Shown piece after piece: positions 26,612 to 35,033 of a stretch of 64,000 nt of DNA. Made by a program: the position numbers and the translations under genes. The notes beneath the pieces were generated by a model. The model did not search any database. It had not been told where the DNA came from and saw only the letters and a program-made list of their open reading frames with translations. Numbering within the stretch: the stretch's first letter is position 1; each line of letters opens with the position of its first letter. Origin of the DNA: Paenibacillus timonensis (GTDB taxonomy: Bacteria; Bacillota; Bacilli; Paenibacillales; Paenibacillaceae); assembly GCF_009725205.1 (NCBI RefSeq), contig NZ_WNZY01000015.1, positions 1-64,000 of the forward strand. Reading direction: 5' to 3'.

Positions 26612-27751
26612 GTGCAAAAACAGAGAGTCTTGCTTTTATCCGAGGGGTTTGGAGCCGGTCATACGCAAGCGGCCTACGCGCTCTCCAGCAGTTTACGAAA
26701 GATCGCGCCAAACGTGCAGACGAAAGTCCTGGAGCTTGGCAGTTTTTTAAATCCTAGAGTGGCGCCGATCATCATTACCGCTTACAAAAAAACGGTGTCC
26801 TCGCAACCTCGGCTTATCCGTATGATGTATCGCAGTAACTATAAAAAGTCTTTGAACCGATTGACGACGCTGGCTCTTCATCGGATCTTTTATACGCGTA
26901 CGATTCAAATCATCCGTCAGCTTCATCCTGACGTCATCGTCTGTACCCATCCGATTCCCAGCGCGGTCATCTCACGTCTGAAGCGGCTGGGCATGCTGGA
27001 CGTCCCGCTTTGCACCGTGATTACCGATTACGATGTACACGGCGCCTGGGTCAGCCGAGAAGTGAATTGTTTCCTCGTCTCTACCGATCAAGTGCAGAGG
27101 AAATTGTTGGAACGCGGTGTAGACAAGAACAAAATTCTAATTACCGGTATTCCGGTCCACCCCAACTTCTGGGAACGCCACCACAAGGAGGATATCCGGC
27201 TGCAGTTCGGCTTGAAGGATATGCCTACAGTACTCGTCATGGGTGGGGGCTGGGGTTTTATGAAGGATGAGGCGGTAAATTCGCTGCTCGCTTTGTACCG
27301 AGAGCAAATCCAGATCATCTTCTGCTTTGGCAGCAATGAGAAGTCGCTGGAGAAGATGAAGAAGGACCCCCGGTTCATACACCCGAATATTCACCTGCTC
27401 GGGTTCACAAAGGAAATCGACAAGTTGATGGAAGTTTCCGACTTGCTGATAACCAAACCCGGCGGCATGACCTGCTCCGAAGGGCTGGCCAAAGGCATCC
27501 CCATGTTGTTTCACAAGCCCCTTCCCGGACAGGAAGAGGAAAATTCGCATTATTTTACGCAACAGGGATGGGGAACCCCTATCAATTCGTTGGACGACAT
27601 TACCAATTGGGTCAAACGGTTGACCGAACAATACGACGATGTCGTTCGCAAGCGGGAAGAGGTCTTGAATCATATTGCCCTATTCCGGCCGATGCAAAGT
27701 GCCCAAGCTATTATCGATCTTCTTGCAAATACGAATTTCATCCGAAAATAA
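26612..27751 (+). CDS. MGDG-synthase/UgtP-like glycosyltransferase
   Basis: The 379-residue protein belongs to glycosyltransferase family 28, which transfers glucose or galactose to diacylglycerol. The N-terminal lipid-binding part reads RVLLLSEGFGAGHTQAAYAL (the GxGH motif of MGDG synthases) and includes CTHPIPSAV. The nucleotide-sugar part has VMGGGWGF and the donor site KPGGMTCSEGLAKGIPM. I favour the GTG at 26612, which follows AAAGGTGA; an ATG at 26546 in frame overlaps the PAP2 end. The product may be the glycolipid anchor for lipoteichoic acid or a membrane glycolipid. Confidence 0.85.
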   Translation: MQKQRVLLLSEGFGAGHTQAAYALSSSLRKIAPNVQTKVLELGSFLNPRVAPIIITAYKKTVSSQPRLIRMMYRSNYKKSLNRLTTLALHRIFYTRTIQIIRQLHPDVIVCTHPIPSAVISRLKRLGMLDVPLCTVITDYDVHGAWVSREVNCFLVSTDQVQRKLLERGVDKNKILITGIPVHPNFWERHHKEDIRLQFGLKDMPTVLVMGGGWGFMKDEAVNSLLALYREQIQIIFCFGSNEKSLEKMKKDPRFIHPNIHLLGFTKEIDKLMEVSDLLITKPGGMTCSEGLAKGIPMLFHKPLPGQEEENSHYFTQQGWGTPINSLDDITNWVKRLTEQYDDVVRKREEVLNHIALFRPMQSAQAIIDLLANTNFIRK

Positions 27752-27776
27752 CCGGCCTGAAGGAACGGCCAGTCGC

Positions 27777-27817
27777 AAAAAAAGCGGAGCTAAGGATATC
27801 CATCCTGCTCCGCTTTT
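27777..27817. terminator. Bidirectional terminator between the glycosyltransferase and trmB
   Basis: AAAAGCGGAG and CTCCGCTTTT form a symmetric stem with an inner AGGAT/ATCCT stem; A and T runs on the two sides allow use from both directions. Confidence 0.85.
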
Positions 27818-27822
27818 GTTCG

Positions 27823-28533
27823 CTATTCAAACATCTCCATCTTCCGCTCCTGGTACCGCCGCACTGCCGCTTCGCCGACCATGACCTCGCAGCGGTAAAT
27901 CGGCATCCCTTGTCCAACGAATTTGCTCTCATACTCCGTCATGACATGGGCCTCGTTGATCCCGCCTTCATGCAAGCTGAGCGAGATGTCATTCATCTGC
28001 AGTCCCACAGCAGCGAAGGCATTCAGCGAGAATTCAAACAGCACGCGCGAATCCGTCTTGAAGTGAATTTCGCCGTTCTCATTCAGAAGCTGGCGGTACT
28101 TGTCCAGAAAACGCGGATGGGTCAGCCGCCGACGCCAATGCTTCTTCTTCGGCCAAGGATCGCTGAAATTCAAATAAATGCGTTCCACTTCCCCCGGCGC
28201 AAAAAACTCTTCGATCATCTCGATGTTGCCGAGCGCCAGACGAACGGTTTCCGGCTCCTTCGCTCCCTGCTCATCCCACTTCGCACGGACCTTCTCGCTA
28301 GCCCGTCGGATCAGCTCGTCGTACATATCCATACCGATGAAATTCACGTCCGGATATTTCACGCTCATGCCGCTGATGAACTGGCCTTTGCCCATGCCAA
28401 GCTCGATGTGGATCGGCCGACCGTTACCGAACACCTCCGCCCAACGCCCTTTATATTCCCGAGGATTCAGGACAACCAGCTCCTGCTGTTGTTCCAAATT
28501 TTCCCGTATTCCTTTTCTACCGCGTAAACGCAT
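27823..28533 (-). CDS. trmB: tRNA (guanine-N7)-methyltransferase
   Basis: The 236-residue enzyme methylates G46 in the tRNA variable loop. The SAM site is IHIELGMGKGQF (41-52), and the catalytic and tRNA-contact region reads LNFSDPWPKKKHWRRRL near 150, which is diagnostic. The start follows CGGAGGAATAAC; longer in-frame readings from 29229 run through another gene on the other strand and are not credible. It converges on the MGDG-synthase-like gene. Confidence 0.95.
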   Translation of the reverse strand: MRLRGRKGIRENLEQQQELVVLNPREYKGRWAEVFGNGRPIHIELGMGKGQFISGMSVKYPDVNFIGMDMYDELIRRASEKVRAKWDEQGAKEPETVRLALGNIEMIEEFFAPGEVERIYLNFSDPWPKKKHWRRRLTHPRFLDKYRQLLNENGEIHFKTDSRVLFEFSLNAFAAVGLQMNDISLSLHEGGINEAHVMTEYESKFVGQGMPIYRCEVMVGEAAVRRYQERKMEMFE

Positions 28534-28866
28534 GTTATTCCTCCGCTTTCTTGTTATCCATTCCTTGCAATATTGTGCCGAAGATCGCCGAAAATGTAAA
28601 GCGCGCAATGAAAAAGGAACCAACCGTTCGCCGGGGAGACGAGACGAGTGATTCCTTTTTCGATATATTTTGGAATTGGGGTCCAACGAATTTGATACTT
28701 TCAAAATAACATATTCCGAAACCTGCCGCAAGGAATCAGGCAAGCACACTTCCCCTTTTTGCGCGAAATTTGATACAATGAATCCAGTGGAAGCGGCGTA
28801 CGGACGCGGCTTTCGCCGTTGTATAAATATGCATAAATTATTTTGTGACAAAATGAAGGAGCCGCA
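28534..28866. other. Divergent region between trmB and mnmL
   Basis: About 330 bases. A rightward extended -10 element TGATACAAT (TACAAT at 28774-28779) probably serves mnmL; its -35 is weak. Nothing else is recognised. Confidence 0.45.
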
Positions 28867-29820
28867 ATGAGTACACTGATGACGGACACTCCTACTTGGT
28901 GGGGAGACAAAAGATTTCATACATGGAATACCGAGATGCGACGCGAGTTCGGGGACAAAGTATTTAAGGTCATGCTGGATGCCGGATTCACTTGTCCCAA
29001 CCGGGACGGTTCGATCGCGAAAGGGGGCTGCACGTTCTGCAGCGCCCGGGGATCGGGCGACTTCGCCGGGAGCCGCAGAGACGATTTGGTCACACAATTT
29101 GCCACGATCCGCGACCGGCAGCATCAGAAATGGCCGCATGCCAAATATATCGGGTACTTCCAGGCCTATACGAATACTTATGCGCCGGTGGAGGTCCTTC
29201 GTGAATATTACGAGGCGATCCTTGAGCAACCGGGGGTCGTCGGCTTATCTATCGCCACGCGGCCGGATTGCCTGCCCGACGATGTCGTCGATTATTTGGC
29301 CGAGCTCAATGAGCGGACCTACCTTTGGGTGGAGATGGGCCTTCAAACGATCCACGAATCGACGTCTACGCTGATCAACCGGGCGCATGATACGCAGTGC
29401 TACCTCGATGCGGTGGAGAAGCTGCGCAAACGAGGCATTCGCGTCTGCACGCATATCATTTACGGACTGCCACAGGAAACGCACGAAATGATGCTTGAAA
29501 CCGGCCGCGCTGTAGCGAACATGGATGTGCAGGGGATCAAGATCCATCTGCTCCATCTGATGCGCAAAACGCCGATGGTCAAGCAATATGAGGCGGGGTT
29601 GCTGCGATTTCTGGAACAAGACGAATACATCAAGCTGATCGTGGATACGCTGGAATTTCTACCGCCAGAAATGATTGTCCACCGGCTAACCGGGGATGCT
29701 CCACGCGACCTGCTGGTCGGACCGATGTGGAGCCTTAAGAAATGGGAAGTGCTGAACGCCATCGACGCCGAGCTGAAGCGCCGCGATTCCTGGCAAGGCA
29801 AGTATTGGAGAGGACGCTGA
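28867..29820 (+). CDS. mnmL: Radical SAM protein, YtqA/MnmL type
   Basis: The 317-residue protein has cysteines 43, 55 and 58 in CPNRDGSIAKGGCTFC, the unusual C-x11-C-x2-C cluster of the TIGR01212/YtqA branch of radical SAM enzymes. YtqA of Bacillus subtilis has been assigned as MnmL, which works on the wobble uridine side chain (from the carboxymethylaminomethyl to the aminomethyl form). The next gene encodes the matching methyltransferase, which supports that role. An AAGGAG site precedes the ATG. Confidence 0.85.
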   Translation: MSTLMTDTPTWWGDKRFHTWNTEMRREFGDKVFKVMLDAGFTCPNRDGSIAKGGCTFCSARGSGDFAGSRRDDLVTQFATIRDRQHQKWPHAKYIGYFQAYTNTYAPVEVLREYYEAILEQPGVVGLSIATRPDCLPDDVVDYLAELNERTYLWVEMGLQTIHESTSTLINRAHDTQCYLDAVEKLRKRGIRVCTHIIYGLPQETHEMMLETGRAVANMDVQGIKIHLLHLMRKTPMVKQYEAGLLRFLEQDEYIKLIVDTLEFLPPEMIVHRLTGDAPRDLLVGPMWSLKKWEVLNAIDAELKRRDSWQGKYWRGR

Positions 29821-29826
29821 TAGGCT

Positions 29827-30408
29827 ATGGGCTTTCTCTCCGTATTAAGCTTCGCACATAAACTGGCGAGCGAACGGCTTGCGCCTGGTGACGCCGCGGT
29901 CGACGCCACGGCGGGCACGGGCGCGGACACCCTGTTCCTGGCCAAGGCCTGCGGACCGAAGGGGCGGGTATTCGCTTTCGATGTCCAGCCGCAGGCGCTG
30001 GCGCTCACGCAGGCCAGGCTGGACAAGGAGCCGGCAGACTCCATCGCTGCCGTGTCCCTGCTCCAGGCCAGCCACGCGGACATGGCGGCCTTGCTGCCGT
30101 CCGACGTACACGGCCGATTGGGCGCCGTCATGTTTAACCTCGGCTATCTTCCTGCCGAGGGCGCCGATCCGGCGCTGATCACGCTGCCGGACAGCACGCT
30201 GCCCGCTCTGGAGGCCGGCCTCGCCCTGCTGCGGCCGCGCGGGATCCTGACCGCCGTTCTCTACCCCGGCCATCCCGGAGGTGACGCCGAAGCGGCGGCA
30301 GTAGAAGCATGGGCGGCGCTACTCCCTGCTTCCGCCGGGCAAGCAATTCTCTACCGACAGCCGCAAAGGTCGGCTGCGCCGTATTTGATCGCTGTCGAGA
30401 AGAAATAA
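29827..30408 (+). CDS. mnmM: tRNA wobble-uridine methyltransferase, YtqB/MnmM type
   Basis: The 193-residue class I methyltransferase has the SAM-binding segment AVDATAGTGADTLFLA (24-39) and VFAFDVQPQAL (48-58), followed by VMFNLGYLPA, the catalytic motif of the YtqB family. In Bacillus YtqB (MnmM) methylates 5-aminomethyl-2-thiouridine in tRNA to finish mnm5s2U. It lies 6 bases after mnmL, so the two probably act one after the other. GC content is higher than in neighbouring genes. Confidence 0.85.
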   Translation: MGFLSVLSFAHKLASERLAPGDAAVDATAGTGADTLFLAKACGPKGRVFAFDVQPQALALTQARLDKEPADSIAAVSLLQASHADMAALLPSDVHGRLGAVMFNLGYLPAEGADPALITLPDSTLPALEAGLALLRPRGILTAVLYPGHPGGDAEAAAVEAWAALLPASAGQAILYRQPQRSAAPYLIAVEKK

Positions 30409-30437
30409 CAAACCATCAATCATTGGGGGTCATCGAT

Positions 30438-30836
30438 TTGGGGATTCGCAAAATCGAGCATATCGGAATCCGCGTTTCGGCGCTGGAGGATTCCATTGAA
30501 TTTTATGAACGAATTATCGGCATGAAGCTGCTATCCACGATCGGCGAGGTGGGTGAATCGCTGCGTTTGGCCTTCCTGACCTTTCCGGGGCAGGAGTCGG
30601 TCGAAGTGGAACTCGTATATATTCGTGAAGGCGAAGATTTGCCGAATGAAGGCAAAGTCAATCACATCGCCTTTACGGCCAGCGATATTGAGGAGGAGTA
30701 TGACCGTATTTCCGCTCTGGGCCTGTCGGGACTCGATCCGGAAATTCGCAGTTTGCCCAACGGCTGCCGTTTCTTCTTCTTTAACGGCCCCGATGGCGAG
30801 CGGATCGAATTGTTCCAACCGGCGTTCCTAGCTTGA
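30438..30836 (+). CDS. VOC family (glyoxalase-like) protein
   Basis: The 132-residue single-domain protein starts GIRKIEHIGIRVSALEDSIEFYE, the typical first beta-alpha unit of the vicinal oxygen chelate fold. It has metal-ligand candidates His8, Glu52 and His73 (VNHIAFTASD) plus a C-terminal GERIELFQP. Family members include glyoxalase I and methylmalonyl-CoA epimerase; GPDG..IEL fits either. I choose a TTG start 7 bases after GGGGGT; longer in-frame readings overlap mnmM. It is probably cotranscribed with mnmL-mnmM. Confidence 0.75.
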   Translation: MGIRKIEHIGIRVSALEDSIEFYERIIGMKLLSTIGEVGESLRLAFLTFPGQESVEVELVYIREGEDLPNEGKVNHIAFTASDIEEEYDRISALGLSGLDPEIRSLPNGCRFFFFNGPDGERIELFQPAFLA

Positions 30837-30854
30837 TCTCCTCTATTAGTGCAA

Positions 30855-31063
30855 GTTCAAAAAGTCAGGTTTTCAGGACCGAGAAGGTTGGATGAAGCTA
30901 GGGAGTGAGTAGTGGAGCGTACGTTTTGGGTACGTGAGCAACTGAAATGTTTCCGAAGGAAACATGCATCGGAAGCATAAGTTTGGGACCGGCTGAATTC
31001 AAGATTCGATGTCGAATCCACTTCACATGCTCTGCTTCGTCATGGAAAGATGACTTATTGAAC
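30855..31063 (-). repeat. Interspersed repeat, copy G, with an extra inserted hairpin
   Basis: A 209-bp copy with ends GTTCAAAAAGTCA and TGACTTATTGAAC. It keeps the conserved segments (CCAACCTTCTCGGT, CGAATCTTGAATTC) and the CGTAC/GTACG hairpin. About 40 extra bases are inserted on one side of the core; they contain a perfect ATGTTTCC/GGAAACAT hairpin. It lies between two rightward genes, in the opposite orientation. Confidence 0.85.
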
Positions 31064-31098
31064 AACCTTTATTAAAATCAAGGAAAGAAGGGCTGTGC

Positions 31099-32049
31099 GT
31101 GGAAGAGCATACGTTTACCTTCGACAATGACACCGGCCATCCTGTCTTCGTGTACCGCTGGAGTTCTGACGATTCCGAGGCATCGCTGCGGGGCGTGCTG
31201 CAAATCGCTCACGGCATGGCGGAGACCGCCAAGCGCTACGAACGTCTGGCGCGGGTGCTGACCGCCCATGGCTTCATCGTGTACGCGAACGACCACCGTG
31301 GCCACGGCCGCACCGCCGGGAGTCCGGAGGAACTGGGCTGGCCGGGCAAGCAAGGTTTTACCGGCATGGCGGAGGATATCACCGGGCTCTCCGCCATCAT
31401 CCGCCGGGAGCACCCGGACCTGCCTCTGTTTCTGCTCGGTCACAGCATGGGCTCCTTCTTGACTCAGAAGGTCATGTACCGAACGCCTGAGCCTTACGCC
31501 GGATTTATTCTCTCGGGGACGAACGGTCCTCGAGGCCTACTTGGCATCGGCCGTACCTTGGCCCGAGTCCAAGCCCTGCTGCAAGGCGACAGCCATCCCA
31601 GCCTGCTGATGAACGCGGTGACTTTCGGCAGCTTTAATCGGAACTTCCTTCCGGCGCGAACGCCGTTCGATTGGCTCTCCCGAGACGATGAGGAGGTCGA
31701 TAAATACATAGCGGACCCACACTGCGGCTTCTTGTGCAGTGCCGGCTTCTTTTACGGGTTCTTCGGCCTCTTGCAGGAGATCCACCGCCCGGAGAAGATG
31801 CGCTCCATCCCCAAGGAGAAGCCCATCTATATCTTCGGAGGCGATCTGGATCCGGTCGGCCGGAACGGCGACGGAATACGGCGACTGGCCGAGTTATACG
31901 ACCGACTGGGTCTCAAAGAAGTCTCGGTCAAGCTGTATCCCGGCGGTCGCCACGAAATGCTGAATGAAGTCAACCGCGACGAAGTGATGTCGGATGTGCT
32001 GGGTTGGCTGGAGAGCCACATGCCATTGGCGGCATCCCCCGCAAAATAA
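31099..32049 (+). CDS. Alpha/beta hydrolase, monoacylglycerol-lipase-like
   Basis: The 316-residue protein has the Hydrolase_4 pattern of lysophospholipases and monoacylglycerol lipases: oxyanion region QIAHGMAETAKRY near 35, YANDHRGHGRTAG near 62-74, nucleophile Ser116 in GHSMGS, Asp in GGDLDPVG near 252 and His in GGRHEML near 285. It probably cleaves an acyl ester of a lipid. The start is a GTG after AAGGAAAGAAGG. No signal peptide is seen, so it acts in the cytoplasm. Confidence 0.85.
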   Translation: MEEHTFTFDNDTGHPVFVYRWSSDDSEASLRGVLQIAHGMAETAKRYERLARVLTAHGFIVYANDHRGHGRTAGSPEELGWPGKQGFTGMAEDITGLSAIIRREHPDLPLFLLGHSMGSFLTQKVMYRTPEPYAGFILSGTNGPRGLLGIGRTLARVQALLQGDSHPSLLMNAVTFGSFNRNFLPARTPFDWLSRDDEEVDKYIADPHCGFLCSAGFFYGFFGLLQEIHRPEKMRSIPKEKPIYIFGGDLDPVGRNGDGIRRLAELYDRLGLKEVSVKLYPGGRHEMLNEVNRDEVMSDVLGWLESHMPLAASPAK

Positions 32050-32054
32050 ACTAT

Positions 32055-32117
32055 AAAGCGAGCATGCAAACCGGAGCCTCCCTTACGGAGAGGATACCGA
32101 CAGCAAGCTCGCTTTTT
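32055..32117 (+). terminator. Terminator of the hydrolase gene
   Basis: AAAGCGAGCATGC pairs with GCAAGCTCGCTTT around a long loop, followed by T residues. It may also slow transcripts coming from bceB on the other strand. Confidence 0.75.
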
Positions 32118-32126
32118 GATTGTACA

Positions 32127-34076
32127 TTATACCATTACGCGTTTTAATTGCACCACATAACGCGAGCGAACTACGACATAATACAGTAGCTGCGCCGCCA
32201 GGAAAGCACCGGTGGCCGTCAGTACCGGAACCGTGACATCCCCTAGCAGGAATCTAGCCCCTAACAAAGACAGGACAACCATCGTCTGAATCCCCGAGAT
32301 GACCACCGGGATGAAGAAGAGCAAGGCGATTTGCAGGCTGGAGGAATAACGCATTTCACGGTCTCCCAGCCCGATCTTCGACAACGAATGGTACATCCGC
32401 CGGTCCTGGTTCAATTCGCTGTACAGCTTGAAATACAGGAAGCTGGCAGAGGACACTGAGAAAATGGCGGCGATGAAAATCCCAACAAAGCTCAGCATCG
32501 AGAGCTGTTCTCGAGTTTCCGAGTAGGATCGGCCACGCGAGCTCATATAATTATCGGTCACCTTGTTTTCAAGGCGATTCATCATCCCATGAAACAGCCT
32601 CTTCCCGATGACGATCTCCGGATCTTGGAGACGAGGCGCCCCCTTGTGCTGCCAACTTGGAACGTAAATCTCGATATCACGGTACAGACGATTCTGATTT
32701 TCTTCCGTTAAGCCGTTCTTGAGTTCCGTAAAATCAGCGTCGGACAACACGACAACCGAGGTGTAGCTATTGGAGCCGATTAACGGAACCTCATTGGGCA
32801 ACAGCTCGAGCTCCATGGGCTCCCCCAAAATCGAAAGAGTTAACGGGATGGTTTTCCCCTTCAGCATACGCTCTGCAGCGGATCCTTCCATGGCATGCGC
32901 GACGGATTGCCCTTTGCCGATCTCGGGCAACATCTCCTTGCCTAACAACGCTGCGGCTTTGTTATATTCCGAACGCGAATAAACTTTCACATAGGATTCC
33001 ATTGTACCGAGGTAACCCGAGAACGATTCCTGCTCGATGGTTTCATAACGAATCCCTTGTTCAGACAGCTGTTGATCGATCCAGGCCACATCCGCTTCCA
33101 CGAATTCTTCTTCATAGATGCCGTACGAGAAGGCAAATGGATCCCCCTCGTATATCCGTTCATTTTGGGCCTGGGCTGCCAGTATGACGCCAACGCTCAT
33201 GCACGCCAGCGAGATGGCGACGGTAACCATAAACAACATCCGCGAATTATCTTTGATTTTATAGGCCATTTCGGACACCCAAAGCAAACGAGTTCCGCGC
33301 CACAACAGGCGGCGACTGCGTCTTAGTAGTCGAATGAGCGCCACCGTCACTTGGGTATAGAAAAAGTAGGTCCCCCAGATCCCCGTTGCAGCCGCCATCA
33401 TCACTTTGGGGAAGTCCAGGCCTTCGCCGCCCTTCAGGAGCAGCACCGCGCTCGCCAGCAGCGCGACGCCAAGCAGCGCCAGCACCCAGGAAACGCGCGG
33501 TTCCGTCTTCGGCTTGCTGCTTCCGCCAAGCAGTTCAATAACCTGATTTTTCCGGAAGAAAACCAGCGTAAAAACCGACAACACGGCAAACAAGACCAGA
33601 AACGCGATCGCCGTGAACCCCATCGCCTTCCAAGGCATGTAGAAGGGCAGCCGGTTCATCCCCGTCACCTTCACACTCAGCAGCAGGAATAGCTTGGAAA
33701 GCAGCAGCCCCCCGGCCAAGCCCGCAACGATGGACCCTATGCCAATGATCAGGTTTTCGAGAAACACAAGCCGGTTGATCGAGCCGGTGGTCGCCCCCAG
33801 CAGTGACAGCACACCAAACTCCTTACTGCGCGCCTTCAAGAAACTACCGATTGAAAATAACACGAACAGAATAGAAAACACGAAAATGATATATTCCGCG
33901 ACTTCCATCCCGATACTCGTCATCCGTCCCATTTCGCTCTGGGCTATACCCGGGTGAAAAATGAACATCGCATAAGTAAAAAAGATCATGACCATAAAAG
34001 CGCTGCTCAGGAAATAAGCGAAGTAAGCCCGAGCATTACGTCTGACATTGTTAAACGCGAATTGAAGAAAGTTCAT
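32127..34076 (-). CDS. BceB-like ABC permease
   Basis: The 649-residue permease of the bacitracin-export family has ten predicted helices and the large extracellular domain between helices VII and VIII (about 310-525) that recognises peptide antibiotics bound to cell-wall lipids. FtsX domains flank it. With the ATPase next to it and the nearby two-component system it forms a Bce-type detoxification and sensing module. The antibiotic is not deducible. The start overlaps the ATPase end by 26 bases. Confidence 0.88.
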   Translation of the reverse strand: MNFLQFAFNNVRRNARAYFAYFLSSAFMVMIFFTYAMFIFHPGIAQSEMGRMTSIGMEVAEYIIFVFSILFVLFSIGSFLKARSKEFGVLSLLGATTGSINRLVFLENLIIGIGSIVAGLAGGLLLSKLFLLLSVKVTGMNRLPFYMPWKAMGFTAIAFLVLFAVLSVFTLVFFRKNQVIELLGGSSKPKTEPRVSWVLALLGVALLASAVLLLKGGEGLDFPKVMMAAATGIWGTYFFYTQVTVALIRLLRRSRRLLWRGTRLLWVSEMAYKIKDNSRMLFMVTVAISLACMSVGVILAAQAQNERIYEGDPFAFSYGIYEEEFVEADVAWIDQQLSEQGIRYETIEQESFSGYLGTMESYVKVYSRSEYNKAAALLGKEMLPEIGKGQSVAHAMEGSAAERMLKGKTIPLTLSILGEPMELELLPNEVPLIGSNSYTSVVVLSDADFTELKNGLTEENQNRLYRDIEIYVPSWQHKGAPRLQDPEIVIGKRLFHGMMNRLENKVTDNYMSSRGRSYSETREQLSMLSFVGIFIAAIFSVSSASFLYFKLYSELNQDRRMYHSLSKIGLGDREMRYSSSLQIALLFFIPVVISGIQTMVVLSLLGARFLLGDVTVPVLTATGAFLAAQLLYYVVVRSRYVVQLKRVMV

Positions 34077-34821
34077 GCGCGTTCCCTCCCAAATACGACA
34101 GCATATCGATGATCTTTTGGAAAAAAGCCTGCCTGCTGTCGCCCCGGTGAATTTCGTTTGTCAGTCTGCCGTCCTTGATAAACACGACCCGATCGCAATA
34201 GCTCGCTGCCAGCGGATCATGGCTGACCAGCATCATCGTGGTGCCTTCGGTACGGTTCAAGGTCTCCAGCAACTCCATGACGTTGCGGGACGCATTCGAA
34301 TCGAGCGAGCCCGTTGGTTCGTCAGCCAGCAGCAACGACGGCGAGGAGATCATCGCCCGTGCAATCGCGGCTCGCTGCCGCTGACCCCCGGAGATTTCGT
34401 AGGTTCGTTTGCCTAGAATGTCCGTAATCCCCAACCGATGTGCGATGGCTTGCAGCTTCTGCTCCATTTCCCGGAAAGGACGGGAATCCAGCGTTAAGGG
34501 AAGGACGATATTTTCCGCAACGGTGAGCGTATCCAGCAGATTGAAATCCTGGAACACGAACCCCAGCTCGCGTCGGCGAAAGGCGGCAAGCTCCTTCCGT
34601 TTCAAGCCATGCGGATTTTTCCCGTTGATTCGCACCTCTCCCGAGCTGGGCGAATCAATGGTCGAGACCAGATTGAGCAGCGTCGTTTTCCCGCTGCCGG
34701 AGGGTCCCATGATTCCGACGAATTCGCCTTTCTCAATCGTCAGCTCTATGTCCTGCAGCGCGCGCGTCGCAATTTTTCCCGGGTATACCTTGTTTAATCC
34801 CTGGACCTTGAGTATTTCCAT
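34051..34821 (-). CDS. BceA-like ABC ATPase
   Basis: The 256-residue ATPase has Walker A GPSGSGKTT at 39-47, Q-loop FVFQDFNLL, signature ISGGQRQRAAIARA and Walker B LLLADEPTGSLDS. It energises the BceB-like permease. The order ATPase then permease and the overlap are typical. A separate promoter region precedes it after the terminator of the two-component genes. Confidence 0.92.
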   Translation of the reverse strand: MEILKVQGLNKVYPGKIATRALQDIELTIEKGEFVGIMGPSGSGKTTLLNLVSTIDSPSSGEVRINGKNPHGLKRKELAAFRRRELGFVFQDFNLLDTLTVAENIVLPLTLDSRPFREMEQKLQAIAHRLGITDILGKRTYEISGGQRQRAAIARAMISSPSLLLADEPTGSLDSNASRNVMELLETLNRTEGTTMMLVSHDPLAASYCDRVVFIKDGRLTNEIHRGDSRQAFFQKIIDMLSYLGGNAHELSSIRV

Positions 34822-34948
34822 TTGTGTCTAATCCCCTTTCGCGGAGCCTTCGGCAAGTTCGTCTTGCGTTGTTGCCGCGGCCCGGGTGGTTATGGTTATA
34901 CTCTAACCTATCGCCGGGATGCCAGCCATCGATGGATCTTAATCCAAT

Positions 34949-34964
34949 CTTAAATGTTTGTAAG
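34949..34964. promoter_or_regulatory. Candidate response-regulator site upstream of the ABC genes
   Basis: CTTAAA-TGTT-TGTAAG is an inverted repeat with 4-base spacing and one mismatch, about 130 bases upstream of the ATPase start. BceR-like regulators bind spaced inverted repeats upstream of their transporter genes, so this is a reasonable candidate. The promoter itself is not clear (a TATAAC lies near 34897 on the minus strand). Confidence 0.4.
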
Positions 34965-34976
34965 GTTATGTTCGGG

Positions 34977-34999
34977 CAAAAAAAACAGCGGTTCGCTGA
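34977..34999 (-). terminator. Terminator of the two-component genes
   Basis: CAGCG-AAC-CGCTG followed by eight T residues on the minus strand. Confidence 0.8.
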
Positions 35000-35033
35000 C
35001 CTTGAAGAAACCGATCAACGTTACCCCTGTGCT

